NCBI RefSeq assembly: GCF_018143015.1
Contig: NC_054756.1
Location: 14,082,902 to 14,146,901, forward strand
Direction: 5' to 3'
Source: Lytechinus variegatus
Lineage: Eukaryota > Echinodermata > Echinoidea > Temnopleuroida > Toxopneustidae
DNA: 64,000 bases
Part shown: positions 22,148 to 51,654 of the stretch, in pieces
Position numbering within the stretch: the stretch's first letter is position 1
Layout: the number at the start of each line of letters is the position of its first letter
Program-made: the position numbers and the translations under genes
Notes under the pieces: generated by a model
What the model saw: only the letters and a program-made list of their open reading frames with translations
Databases searched by the model: none
Told to the model about the DNA's origin: nothing

Positions 22148-22732
22148 TTAAAGGTCAGGTCCACCTCAGAGAAATGTTGCCTTGAATCAATAGAAAAAAC
22201 ATCGGACAAGCATAATGCTGAAACTTTCATCAAAATCGGATATGAAATAAGAAAGTTATGACATTTTAAACTTTCTCTTATTTTTACATGAAAAATAGTT
22301 ATGTCCAAATAAGAGAATCGATGATGTCCCTCACTCTCCATCTCGTTTGGGTTTTTATTGTTTGAATTAAACAATATTTCAATTTTTGCAGATTTGACAA
22401 AAAGCGCCAACTTGACTGAACCATGAAATATTAAACATTGGTAATTCGACATGTTCAGGGAGAAATAAAAATTCGTTTCGCATGACAACGAGGAGAAAAT
22501 CAGAATATTCAATATTCTATCTTAATAAAGAAACAGTGAATGAATGATGTCATCAGTTCCCTCATTTGCATACCGACAGGGGTGTATTTTGTGAAATTTA
22601 GCAAAACTTTTAAATGTTATCACTTTTTTATTTTACATCCGATTTTGATGAAATTTTCAGTATTATGCTGGTTGGGTTGCTTTCCTTTTATTCAAATCAA
22701 CCTTTTATGTTGGGGCGGACTTGTCCTTTAAT
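22148..22732. mobile_element. Foldback MITE, AAATCGGAT family, complete
   Basis: It runs from TTAAAGGTCAGGTCCACC to GGCGGACTTGTCCTTTAA, giving inverted ends. The core TTTCATCAAAATCGGATATG at about 22227 is mirrored at about 22638. It shares TTATTGTTTGAATTAAACAA and the ATGATGTCATCAG block with the copies at 10390 and 26287. This is the best full-length copy in the window. Confidence 0.8.
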
Positions 22733-24023
22733 CAACAACTATAAAAATGTGGTGTATATCAATATCGTTTACCACGAGCATGGGTTTATTATACCAGTCG
22801 TTCGTAAAATATTAACAGCTTAATTGCAAAACACCAGCCTGGTGCATGTAGCAGAAATTTCACATTATCTAAAATATATATATAAATGGAAACTTCTGTT
22901 TTCTTGCCAGATGCTCGTCTCTTGGGAATGTAGAAAGGTAACACATTATGTTATGCAAGGCCCGCTTGAAAATCACCTAATACCTGAAGCCGCTACCCTG
23001 GGCAAATAAGAGTTATAATAAAAAAAAACACCCGATCATAATATCATCCGCATTTTGGCTTTATGAATTGGAATGGCGCCATGCGCCGTTAGGGGGTAAC
23101 CAAACATTTATTGTTCTACAGCACGTGACTACAAAGTTACCATAGCCCTCAAAGAACCATCGGTTTTCTCGTGAATGTATTTTCTTTTGCCATGGCCATT
23201 CCACCCACTGTCCAATTCTGTATATTATAGGGAGTTTCGCTCCATGATGCACGACGGGTTCATCCGAGATTGAATCAACAATCATGACAATACACGCCAT
23301 GCTTCGCAATCTGACATGAGCATGATGAGAGTTTGTAAATCATGTATCAAACCGCCTTTTCACACGGTAATTTTTTTTTTATTTGAACGACGATTCCAGT
23401 GAAAAATAAGGCTAATGGCGATTTTTAGCACGCGCGAAACCAAACTCGAATCATGAACGCTAATCACAATCACGAATTCAAATTTCACTCCGGAGGTGAA
23501 TTCCAGTTACGTTTCACAGTACGAATTTTCTGTGTGAAAGGTCTGATGATTCTAAAGATGAAGTGCAATCACCATTACAACGATGATTCAAGATTCACGT
23601 GTGAAAAGGCTCAAATTCATATGTAGTCAACAGAATTTAAAGTCAGTTTTAGATCTATGACGCACGACAAATTAAGGGGAAAATAAATTGTATTGCCAAA
23701 TGCCCTTCATGAAAATGAATAATCAAGAAATATTTGGCGTAAAATTTGTGAATTAAACAACGGTTTCGTCAAGGACTGTGGACAAACGATATCTTCACAA
23801 TTTTTCGTCAGCCCTGAAACTTATGAAACTTAGGACGATCTGTTGTTGCGGTTAACCAATTTTCGACAAAGGCCTTTCAGCTGTTCATGGTCATTTTGAT
23901 GTTTTTTTTTTCAATATGTTAATTTTTTTTAGTCCGGCATGCTTCGTGGAGCAAAACTCCATAGCCAATTCGGTTTTCGTTTTCGTTTTCTCCTACATGA
24001 ACCGACCTTCATCTTGTACCGTT
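22733..24023. other. No gene; diverged dispersed repeat at 23755-23910
   Basis: No coding region supported. 23755-23910 (TTTCGTCAAGGACTGTGGAC to TTTCGACAAAGGCCTTTCAG) shares blocks with 8385-8960 and 26940-27090. The rest is AT-rich. Confidence 0.45.
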
Positions 24024-24370
24024 ACGTATGTGTTAAAGTCAAAGTATATGGATGCCAACATCAAGGTGAAGTTGAATAAAAATAAGAAAAGTAATCAAAC
24101 AAGCAAAACATGAAAGTGGGATGTCCAAATAAGAGAGCTTTGGTGAAACTTTACTTTGACAGCTTACTCAAGTTCATACCTCTTTGAATGCAAATTTGGG
24201 TAACCTATTTGACACCTGTTCCCCTCTGACGTCGATCCATTCATGTTATGAAACGTTTTTTTATTGACATAAGCATGATTTCATTTTATTCAACGAAGGC
24301 TTATTCCACAAATCCGTGATGTTACAAAGCTTCGATATAACCATGCTGAACAGAGTTTACATACATACGA
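24024..24370. repeat. Duplicated segment, copy 2
   Basis: Direct-orientation partner of 21414-21790, from GTTAAAGTCAAAGTATATGG to near CTGAACAGAGTTTACAT. The two copies are about 2.6 kb apart. Confidence 0.8.
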
Positions 24371-24429
24371 AAAACTATAATTCATGGTATTGGTGATTAA
24401 TACGCCACAGCACAGTTGTCATTATGGGG

Positions 24430-24800
24430 TATCTTCCTTTTATGCGAGCACGAAGTGCAAGCTGAAAATTTTTGATATTCCGATCTGAAGAAGGATAACT
24501 TATTATCATTTGTAGGAATTCATGAAAACTATAAAAACTATCTCATTTTCTTTATATTGAGGCGCCCAAAGCCAGTTTTCACAATAAGTCCTGAAAGGTA
24601 TATTTTTTAGAACCGTATGGATAAAGGAAGAGGAACGGTACAAATCAAATAATGCGAGCGCGAAGCGCGACCTGAACATTTTGAACATTCCGACCTGAAA
24701 ACTTTACATTCTTAGCATTCTTGAACAGGATCGGAATCTCAATAAACAAATTATGAGAGCACGAAGAGGAAGCTAAAATTTGTGCAATAAAAAATGCAAA
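24430..24800. repeat. Degenerate tandem repeat (GCGAGCGCGAAGCGCGA)
   Basis: The block TTATGCGAGCACGAAGTGCAAG...TTCCGATCTGAA is repeated as AATGCGAGCGCGAAGCGCGA...TTCCGACCTGAA, then again as TTATGAGAGCACGAAGAGGA. A related block lies at about 26560-26690. Unit length varies, suggesting a decayed tandem or LINE-associated repeat. Confidence 0.55.
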
Positions 24801-25085
24801 GAATTTGTGAGAACGAATATTTTTTAAGGCAAGCATGAAAGTTTGCAGCAGCATACAATGAATAACAGTGTTTTCGTGCAAATTTAAGTTTTGCAAGTAG
24901 GTGAAGTATCAAATTATGGTTAACTGAATTGACACGAGCAAACTGAATATCATTGAGTTTACAAGACATTTAGGCAGATGTCTTTTACTAATATTTACTC
25001 TACTTGTTATTTTCTTACCAGTTCCTATTTCTGCGACTTATTTGGATATTCACACTCTCTTTCTCTTTTTTTACCTTTCCCTTAT

Positions 25086-25180
25086 TTGCCCCCCCCCCCT
25101 GAAAGTGGCGCCCGGGGCACATGCCCACTGCCCCCCCCCCCCTGAAAGTGGCGCCCGGGGCACATGCCCACTGTCCCCTC
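25086..25180. repeat. Two-copy tandem repeat with C-runs
   Basis: CCCCTGAAAGTGGCGCCCGG plus GGCACATGCCCACTG is present twice in tandem, each preceded by a run of ten or more C. The motif resembles the C-rich end of the 'TGGATCCGCCACTGG' repeats elsewhere in the window. Confidence 0.85.
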
Positions 25181-25323
25181 CCCCTCTAGAAACGCCACTG
25201 GATAGATCGATATCCATGCGAACCACGTAGTCAGAATTGCCTCAAAGATTTTTTTCCCATTGTTATTTGCCAATGTGACCAATATTTTAATAGTGCGGAG
25301 CATGAAGAATACGCCCATTCGTT

Positions 25324-25367
25324 ATTGGCGGCTTTTAATTGAACCGTAATGTCACTCGCGCATGCGC
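25324..25367 (+). promoter_or_regulatory. Putative squalene epoxidase promoter sites (inverted CCAAT and NRF1-like)
   Basis: ATTGG at 25324-25328 is an inverted CCAAT box (NF-Y type). GCGCATGCGC at 25358-25367 is a perfect consensus for NRF1. They lie about 340-380 bases upstream of the ATG of squalene epoxidase. No clear sterol-response element (TCACNCCAC) was spotted. Binding and use are inferences. Confidence 0.45.
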
Positions 25368-25703
25368 AATAAGATGTACCTCTACATATTTCATTTATTT
25401 GTGATCCTGAGGACACTGTCAGTCAGAGCATAACCTTGTCTTATTTCTGTCATTTACTCATTGGACTCTTTGCCTTGACTTCTCAACAAACCACACTCAA
25501 GCAACCCTGACCGATTCACTGTATCAGCATAGTGTGTTTGTTCATCCCAATCGTGTTTCTTTTGTTATGTTTTGCCAGATGAGTCAACCGTGAAGAAAAT
25601 TTACTCTTCTTTCAATTAACTGACATTTTGCTTCATTTCAGTTATTCTTAATTTAGTCAATGCACGTTTATAGTTCCTGCCTATTGCGGAGTCAAGTTGA
25701 ATA

Positions 25704-43498
<17,795 letters not shown>

Positions 43499-43558
43499 TA
43501 ACAACATGGATACAGTTTCTTAAAAAAAAAACTAATTACTTAATCACTTTTAAGGCTT

Positions 43559-43981
43559 AAGGCCACTGCACATCTTACGACTGGTCCACGGTCCGGATTG
43601 TTGCTCCTTTTTCTTGAAAATGGGAATTAAAGAAGACCCTATCTATTTATTTCTCGTTCAAATTAATTGTAAAAATATCCATATTAATACAACAAATTTG
43701 GATGATTGAAAGCCTTTATTTTCTAGTAAAGGTCAAATTAGTTTCAATTCGTTGCCAATCGTACGATTGCTATGGTATCATTACGATTAGATAATAAATT
43801 CACTTGTATTCTAATAAGGATGGTAACATAGTAGCAAATTATGTATTGATCACACGTATTCGTACGGTGATCAAGAACATTATTCGGTAGATATTCCATG
43901 TCTCAATTTTAGCGACTAATTCTATTCCGTTTTATTCTGAAATCTGGTCGCAGACCAATCGTTAAGTATGCAGTGACCTTT
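43559..43981. mobile_element. MITE with AAGGCCACTGCACATCTTA end, copy 2
   Basis: The left AAGGCCACTGCACATCTTAC pairs with the right GTTAAGTATGCAGTGACCTT. The interior ATTAGTTTCAATTCGTTGCC and GGTCGCAGACCAATCGTTAA match copy 1 at 33353. It lies immediately 3' of the squalene epoxidase stop codon. Confidence 0.8.
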
Positions 43982-46330
43982 TGATAATAAATCATGTTTT
44001 GAAATGCATCCACCAATCAGATCCCATGGTTTAAATGAGGCGTCTTGTAGATTATAGACTATGAACATTTTGCCTACGGTAAACGGTGATTTCACACAAA
44101 AAAGCTATGTCTAGAAAGTTCACAATTGATTGCAGTTTTGTTATTCGCCATTGCGATTGTTCCTTACGTTGCCACCATGCATGGGGAATCCTCAATACTC
44201 ACCATAATCTAGTTAATCGAATAGTTATTTCATTTTCATTTCGTTTATTTCCACAATAACAGCAAAGATAATTATTTTACAACAGAAATGTGAGTATAGA
44301 ATAAATTAACAATTAGAAATATTGAAATAGTTCACAAAGGTCCAGTACACAGATATAATGTATAATTGAATTTTAGAAAGTTCAGTTTTAACTTAAATGC
44401 TAGCTGCATATTGTGGGGGAAACCTTGGAAAGCGGAGCTTGTAATTCAGGTTCCCCAAAATAATATTACAGTATCATTAATTAATGAAAATGGTATAAAA
44501 AGATACAAACTAGACGGGACGATACAAGACTACAATAAACGGGACAAGTACATCAGAACAACTCAAGCATATATTATATATGCATGACCCAAGTTATATA
44601 TACATGTAGACCCATCGCCATTATTACATGTTTATCGCATTATAGCCAATTATTAAGGCCTCAGCTGGATTGTCGCGTTTTGATATTAAATATGTTAGCA
44701 AGCTGGAGTGATACCATATGATGTAAGTATTAGTAAAGTTAGCGTTCTTCATATATTCTTAACTATATATTTTTTACACAATAAGTATTCAATACCATTT
44801 TTTTTCATAATCACTATATTCAATATTCAAATCAAGGAACACATGTGTATACGGCGTAATAAATAATAAATTGCATGCGGGCAACAAAGGTAGATGACAG
44901 AGAAGACAAATCATGATATCAACAACATTTGAAAAAGTACAAACAATATTATCAAAAATATAAAAGATCAATTTTTGAGCATAAAAACATGAGGGGTATA
45001 CGCCTTTATGCATGATCCGATTCCGGAGAACCGAGTACGGACCATTTTGTAAAGTTAACTTTCGAAGAAAAGAAAAGTAGTAATCTTAAGAGGTTTTCCA
45101 TAATACATCAAGTCAAAAATCTGCATAACAAATTATTGGCATCTTTTTTATCCTCTCCGTTCTTTCATCAACGAATATTTCACTATACGCATGATACGTC
45201 ATTAGCGTTTTATTTTTCTTTGATTTCAAAATAATATCAGAAACATATTAAACGTTCATAACACAATATCTATTTGAGTCGTGAAGTAATATGCACGCAC
45301 AATGAATTAATTCACTGAAAAAAATATTGTAGTTATATTGAAATGTTCGTAAAATCATTTTAGATAAACATTGAAACACAATGAAAAGGCCATGTACAAA
45401 AATTGAAGAAATGAGCTTAGCTTGGCTATCCGCGTATGTCGGGCAACAAAAAGTCTATAGAATAACTATAGAAATTTTAATCAGCTCAGATTCTCCTTAA
45501 TTTTACAAATCAACATGATCAACTCGATGTGTCTTAATTGATATATTTTAAGAAGACGATCTACATATTAAATTAGATGAGAATCTATTGTATTGTATAT
45601 ATACAAAAAAGGCGAAAAGAAGAGTAAGGATCTGTGGTGTGTGTTTATATTTGCCGGCTCATGGGGCAACTTTAAAAAAGATGTAACATCTGAAAAAATA
45701 TAAAAAGGATAATAGATTTTTAAAATGTTTTTACCACATCGCAAGGACAGTAGTGACTTCTATAGGGAATAATCCGTAGTTGCCTCTTTTGATATCTTTT
45801 ATAGACTAAACCATGTGCTCTGTATATTCATAAAACTATAATTATACAGAAAATGCAAACATTATTCGAGTGTATGGATCAAATATTCATCTATAGTCAT
45901 GCTGTATCATTTTCAAAGTCATTAATCCGGCCTTGCTTACCAAAATAGAATGAGAAACTTCTTTTAGTTGTTTTCAGTTCTAACGATTAGAATGTAGTGT
46001 TTTGTTTAGCATGTGTAGTACGACTTGAAATAAGAAACATATGCAAATTTCAAGTACAATATACAGTATCATACTTGTAGTCTGGATTATCATACCAACA
46101 GGTAGGGAATTGAGGGGGCTGTTAAAATAGCGGAGCTTGGAGGGTGCAACCTCTTTTTTTAACAGTCCTATACTTGACCAAAGTGTCAAGTACAACTTGC
46201 TGGTAACATACCGATGTCTTAAAAAAACCCAGCTTCTTGACCGTTTCTGGCCTCGCCATCACGCTATAAACATGATAAAGTTGCCTTCCTCGAATCTCCT
46301 TGGAATAATGTTCCATGTATATAAAGAGCT
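43982..46330. other. No gene; AT-rich
   Basis: No coding region, RNA gene or clear repeat boundary recognised. A LINE-tail-like segment may lie at about 44225-44330. The remainder is unremarkable AT-rich DNA. Confidence 0.4.
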
Positions 46331-47012
46331 GAATTGCAAAAGGGGTTAGATCCATTTTCATCAAATTTGATTTTTCTTTTGTTTTGGTCTCAATATATAG
46401 ACTTTTAGTAGCTATATGAGATGATACCAAAGAAAATTAACAAATAAACTCAAATGACAAGGAAAAATCACCCTTTTTTCAAAAGTGGTTAGATCCATTG
46501 CAGTTTGTTTGCAAAATGGGCTAGATCCAAAAAGGAAATTTTTGAAAAGAATATTTAAAAAAATATATGATGACAGGTAGATTTCTATACACAATTTTAT
46601 GTTCACGTGGTAGGGTATATCATAAAAATTTAGTTTCGCAAAGTGAAGGATATCGCAATATACATGATATATGAGAATGGTAAAATTATTTTCTTGGAAA
46701 GGATCTAACCCCTTTTGCAAACAAACTTTCTTGAAGAGCTCATTTTTAAAAAGGTACAATAAAATTTTATGAAAAATTGTTTTTTTTGTCTCAAAACCTA
46801 TAGATTTTTAGCCGCTCTGATGATACCAAAGAACATTTAAAATACCCATCAGCAGCAAAGAATAATCCCTTTTTTATTCAAAAGGGATCAAATTCATTTC
46901 AGTTTGCTGCAAAAGGGGTTAGATGCACAATTGTAATGTGTTTGAAAAAAAAATATTTCAAAAATTAAAGAGAGGTAGATTTCTCCAAAGTGGATCTAAC
47001 CCATTTTGCAAC
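46330..47012. repeat. Cluster of inverted 'GCAAAAGGGGTTAGATCC' motifs
   Basis: The motif occurs in + orientation near 46336, 46485 (partial), 46509 and 46909, and in - orientation near 46701 and 46994. Pairs such as 46502-46527 with 46701-46726 are long inverted repeats (GTTTGTTTGCAAAATGGGCT with its complement, two mismatches). A second shared block (TATAGxxTTTTAG...GATGATACCAAAGAA) recurs at about 46397 and 46800, so this is a tandem of an inverted-repeat unit. Confidence 0.7.
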
Positions 47013-47362
47013 CAAACTCCTCATATGTCCATGGGGCATACACAAGAAGGAAGGACTACGATTAAAAAGATAAATGTCAATACCCTGGATCGAGGGTCGT
47101 TCTGTACACATTAATTGGATAATCCAATTGACTGTATAATCTCTCTAATTCTATAGATTTAATAAATCCCAAAATAAAAATATTGCCAGAATGTACAAGA
47201 ATCAATTATGTCATACGGATATCAATTTCGTTGTAATGTTCAATAAATTATTGAATCAAAAAGTCATAAATGTGTATATTTAGTGTTTTTTTTAATGTTA
47301 ATTGCATAACCTATACTCCTTTTTATTTCAATTTTCCCTTACTATATATATATATTTCTCTT

Positions 47363-47934
47363 TTATTCACGGCTAACAAAACAACAAGAACAAGTGAATT
47401 GCGATTTGTCGTGGCTTTAATGAAAATAGAGATGAATGTGCATCTTTACCAATTCTGCTTTTTGTGTACAGTGTATGAATATCATCACATATACATATAC
47501 CGATAATGTCTGTAACCAACCGATACCCTTGTTTAATAAGCTCCTCGGAGAGGGGTTAAACCCCGGCTAGAAGGCCCCCCTCGTAAGTTCTTCAATGTTT
47601 AAAATTCATGGCTGTTTTCCCACTGGTTCCCTGCTAGCCGGACCGGAATCCCAGCACAGCTATTAATTATGAGCTATCGGTGGATTACAGATGACATAAA
47701 TATAGCATATAGAGATATATGAATGCCCATGACTATAGACCAGCCTGCCCGCCTTTAAGATCAGGTCAGGCTAAGATTAAACTTTAAGCATGACACAATT
47801 ATTTCAGTTTAACAGCGTTCTCAAACATTTGTATGTACAAATAGGTCCCCCTCACCTAGGTAACGAGTGGGGACCTGCAACTTACATAATAACATAACAT
47901 AATTGATTAAAATCCACATGCCTGCCCTGGCATG
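47363..47934 (-). repeat. Split direct repeat B2 (outer copy)
   Basis: 572 bases nearly identical to 49637-50209, the main difference being one C in a CCCC run. The shared sequence starts TTATTCACGGCTAACAAAAC and ends CCTGCCCTGGCATG. Confidence 0.95.
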
Positions 47935-49338
47935 GAAAGGAAAAAAGGAGGTACTTTAATAATGCGCCTCTTACTGAAATCATGCCCCCAGAACTTCAAC
48001 TGCTTGTTTTTCAACAACACACAAGGCGTCAACACTCCTCCCAAAAACGAGTAAGGGCGAAAACCCGCCTGCCCACTGGCCAAAATAGGACAGGAGGATA
48101 AAATTCCCTTACGGCCCACTTATGCACGACGATCGTTGTTAGGATTGGTGTGCGACCAGGTCAAACACCCTCGAATTTGGATTCGTGTTACGCTCTTCTA
48201 TCAGCCTAGGCTCTGCCTAGATTCTGAAATTAACCATGAAAAGTATACCATCACCCTCCAACTACTTCATACACCATTCATTATAGAGTATCATATAGAT
48301 TCAACAAATACAACTTCCCTGGAAAATATAAATGCAAAAGTACTTGTACCCCCCCCCCCCCCCTAATCACACTTTGCCAAGATCAACTACTGCTGGTATT
48401 CAAGCCAACTATAGGTATCCAATTTTCATCCCACTGAAAATATTGAGCCCCTTAAAGGAACTTTAATAAAGGAAATTGAATTCAGAAAGAAATTTGTTTC
48501 ACCAAACGAAATTCACTAATATGGCCATACTCTGGCAAAGGGAAGCAAGGTACGAAAGTATCACTCGTTGTAAATGACCAATGCGTGTTCGTCATTAACA
48601 TATACATCAATGCAATTAAACTAAATAATATTTTCTTCAATATCTTTCCCCAAAACGATCATTTCTTCACAATTTCTGCCTGAACGGGCAGCACACAACA
48701 GATATTTAAAAACCATAACTCAAATCTGACTGATGCGTGAGCTGCTTCCTATACCAAAGGTGGGCAGTATTAATAATAAATACACCATGACAAAATTACC
48801 ATACAACTTCACATAAGTATACCAACATACTACGCCTAAAGACCTGAACATTCGGCTGAACTTGAAGAAGCCTAAAAATTGGGACAATACTTCCGTCTAA
48901 TTCCTAAGGAGTCCGATGCAGACCCGAGAAATAACTTTATCTGAAATGAAGCCTATGCAATCTTATCAAACATTTCTTCATATATAATGCTCATGGTAGA
49001 GGAAAATAAAACATACATAGAAATTATGAATTCATAAACATTTCTTCTCAAATGACCTGAGAAAATTATAATTTCAATCCCCAGATTTTTTCTATAACCA
49101 TCCATAACTTGGATTTTTATGACAACTCACATGAACGTTTGAGGCATAACCTGCTTCATAGTAATTTCGAATTGACTTCTTCCTTGCAAACAAAAACTAA
49201 ATAAACAAAATAACATTAAGAATGCACAAGGACAATAAATACACAACCATATCCATAATATGCAAGAATCCCCCCACGATATATATGTCAACATCCCCCT
49301 TAATTATAACTAGAGGATGGTAATGGGGAGGAGGTGGG
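47935..49338. other. Non-coding part of the Ngaro-like element between B2 and A2
   Basis: No convincing reading frame. AT-rich, with a C17 run at about 48350. It could carry regulatory or structural sequence needed by the element; nothing specific was recognised. Confidence 0.5.
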
Positions 49339-49641
49339 AATTTTGTAAGCACGCTTTACACATGCACCGTCATCTCTCTTCATTGAAAGCCAAAACGAAA
49401 ATGAAGCATTCCCCGCACTTTTATCCGCGCATAGCTCAACCGCGGCAAATGTCTGGCATTGTGCCCAAATTCTTTGGCGCGGGCGCCAAAAAGCGCTGCC
49501 CCGCCCTTTACGGGTCGGGTCACGAGCCCTTTCTCGGGCAACCACGCCCCCTTTCAAAATCAAAACAAACTAAAATGTGTATTTTGCTAGCCCGCTAATA
49601 AATCATTTTAAATCGTCAAGCCGTCTTTAAAATCCATTATT
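49339..49641 (-). repeat. Split direct repeat A2 (inner copy)
   Basis: 303 bases matching 56368-56671 almost perfectly (one A indel). It includes TTCTTTGGCGCGGGCGCC and GGTCGGGTCACGAGCCCTTT. Much more GC-rich than the surroundings and a plausible promoter region when placed at the 5' end. Confidence 0.95.
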
Positions 49642-50209
49642 CACGGCTAACAAAACAACAAGAACAAGTGAATTGCGATTTGTCGTGGCTTTAATGAAAA
49701 TAGAGATGAATGTGCATCTTTACCAATTCTGCTTTTTGTGTACAGTGTATGAATATCATCACATATACATATACCGATAATGTCTGTAACCAACCGATAC
49801 CCTTGTTTAATAAGCTCCTCGGAGAGGGGTTAAACCCCCGGCTAGAAGGCCCCCCTCGTAAGTTCTTCAATGTTTAAAATTCATGGCTGTTTTCCCACTG
49901 GTTCCCTGCTAGCCGGACCGGAATCCCAGCACAGCTATTAATTATGAGCTATCGGTGGATTACAGATGACATAAATATAGCATATAGAGATATATGAATG
50001 CCCATGACTATAGACCAGCCTGCCCGCCTTTAAGATCAGGTCAGGCTAAGATTAAACTTTAAGCATGACACAATTATTTCAGTTTAACAGCGTTCTCAAA
50101 CATTTGTATGTACAAATAGGTCCCCCTCACCTAGGTAACGAGTGGGGACCTGCAACTTACATAATAACATAACATAATTGATTAAAATCCACATGCCTGC
50201 CCTGGCATG
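49637..50209 (-). repeat. Split direct repeat B1 (inner copy)
   Basis: 573 bases, partner of 47363-47934. It overlaps A2 by the five bases TTATT. Confidence 0.95.
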
Positions 50210-50703
50210 ACCAGAAATACCCAATTATTCTTGGAAAATACGTGTTTCAGGTGGCCTAATTGCCAAATTACCGCCAAACGAGAATATATAATTTATTTAT
50301 ATATGATCGACCGCCAACAAACACGTCAAAATTTTACTCGTATCTACCAAGATATTCAATAAATCTTAGCAACCATTACAGGATCATTCTACTAGTATTC
50401 ACCAACGTTATCATCCTTAGTGCTTTTACCAGGGGGGGGGGGGGTACCAGGGAACATTGCTCATTCCTCCATTACAATGTATATCTAGGTTATCCATAAC
50501 TGACCCCAACATGATTTAATGCATGCATACATTGAACGTAAATGCATGAGCAGCTAAATAACAACAAATGATACATTATGAAAGCATAGACACACTGGTG
50601 AAACCGGCTCCAGACCAGCCAAAACCCTTATTCATACTATCGGATCGGACGGTCTGGAGTCGGTCACGCCGGAGCGACTAAGGTAAAATGTATAAATACA
50701 TAC

Positions 50704-51435
50704 TCAACGAAGATATGAAAGACCAACTTTTAACTCACTGATAAATCTGTCCAACCCTTCATCGGCCAGATGTAGGCCATCAGTTCTGTACAGCGAAATG
50801 TCATTATGGGATATTGATGGATGCGGTATGGCTTTACCATGAAATCTTGCAGCTAAAGCCTTGGCGTACCTATTGGCCGCCCTTCTCTTTAAGTCCAATT
50901 TACCTTGATCTCCTGTACAGCCAGCGGGGTACCAAACCCTCTCCAAAATGTCCGACCACACTATTTGAAATTTGTCCTTATTGGCGTCAAAAAGTCTATA
51001 CGTCAAACTAGCCAGCTTCTTCTTGGACAGTGCCTCAATGTCATTCGTTCCTACATGCAATACTACTACTGAAGGCTTTGGTTCACTCCGACCCATCTTA
51101 TCTAACCAATCGCTTACCCCTTCAATTCGTAGCCCCCTTTTCCCCAACCAGCGGACCGACGTTCCAAGTCCAAGGTCAGCCTCGCCGGTGTTCTTCGCCC
51201 TGCGATGTGCCCAAAACACTATCGAGTCCCCTATGATCCACACCACAGGTCCTGTAATAGAAAACAAGAAAAGAGGGCTGGGCAGAATTCTGAAGTATGA
51301 AAATTTCCCCCTGAAAGGTCTGCTACCCTTCACCACCCCTTCATCACGGGGTTTTCCCCTCCAAGATACAATGTATGTAATCACATTTTTGACCCCTCCC
51401 CTTAATCCTGAAAGCATTGATATTAAACACGTCAT
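50704..51435 (-). CDS. SGNH-family hydrolase ORF of the Ngaro-like element
   Basis: 243 codons from the first ATG. Residues 63-243 carry the SGNH hydrolase motifs in order: WIIGDSI with the nucleophile Ser (about 71), HVGTNDIE (about 127-134) and YRTDGLHLADEG with Asp219 and His222. The family hydrolyses ester bonds in lipids or sugars. An SGNH/hydrolase ORF is a recurring accessory gene of Ngaro elements, with unknown role. The first 60 residues look unlike the domain. GACCTGTGGTGTGG, which starts it, lies directly after TTTTCTATTACAG on the minus strand, so the domain may be spliced onto an upstream exon and the ATG may not be used. The catalytic triad looks intact. Confidence 0.85.
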   Translation of the reverse strand: MTCLISMLSGLRGGVKNVITYIVSWRGKPRDEGVVKGSRPFRGKFSYFRILPSPLFLFSITGPVVWIIGDSIVFWAHRRAKNTGEADLGLGTSVRWLGKRGLRIEGVSDWLDKMGRSEPKPSVVVLHVGTNDIEALSKKKLASLTYRLFDANKDKFQIVWSDILERVWYPAGCTGDQGKLDLKRRAANRYAKALAARFHGKAIPHPSISHNDISLYRTDGLHLADEGLDRFISELKVGLSYLR

Positions 51436-51654
51436 TATACCGTTGTAACATTCTCTCTAAAAAGCAGAATGCTCGTAATTGTGTGATATCATTAAACCCG
51501 CACTTACTCATTCAATATTAAGCCCAGAGTTATTTTGATGATACATGTATATTGATATCAACATGTACAGGGGGGGGGGGGGGGGGGGGTCGTTATGATC
51601 AATCTGATGTTCCAAACACCTTCCAATCAATATAGTACTATCCCTTTCTTCCTT

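Noticed and set aside
47363..50209. An LTR retrotransposon with 572-bp LTRs
   Set aside because: The 1.4 kb plus 0.3 kb between the copies has no gag-pol; the repeats instead fit the split direct repeats of the Ngaro-like element with its recombinase.
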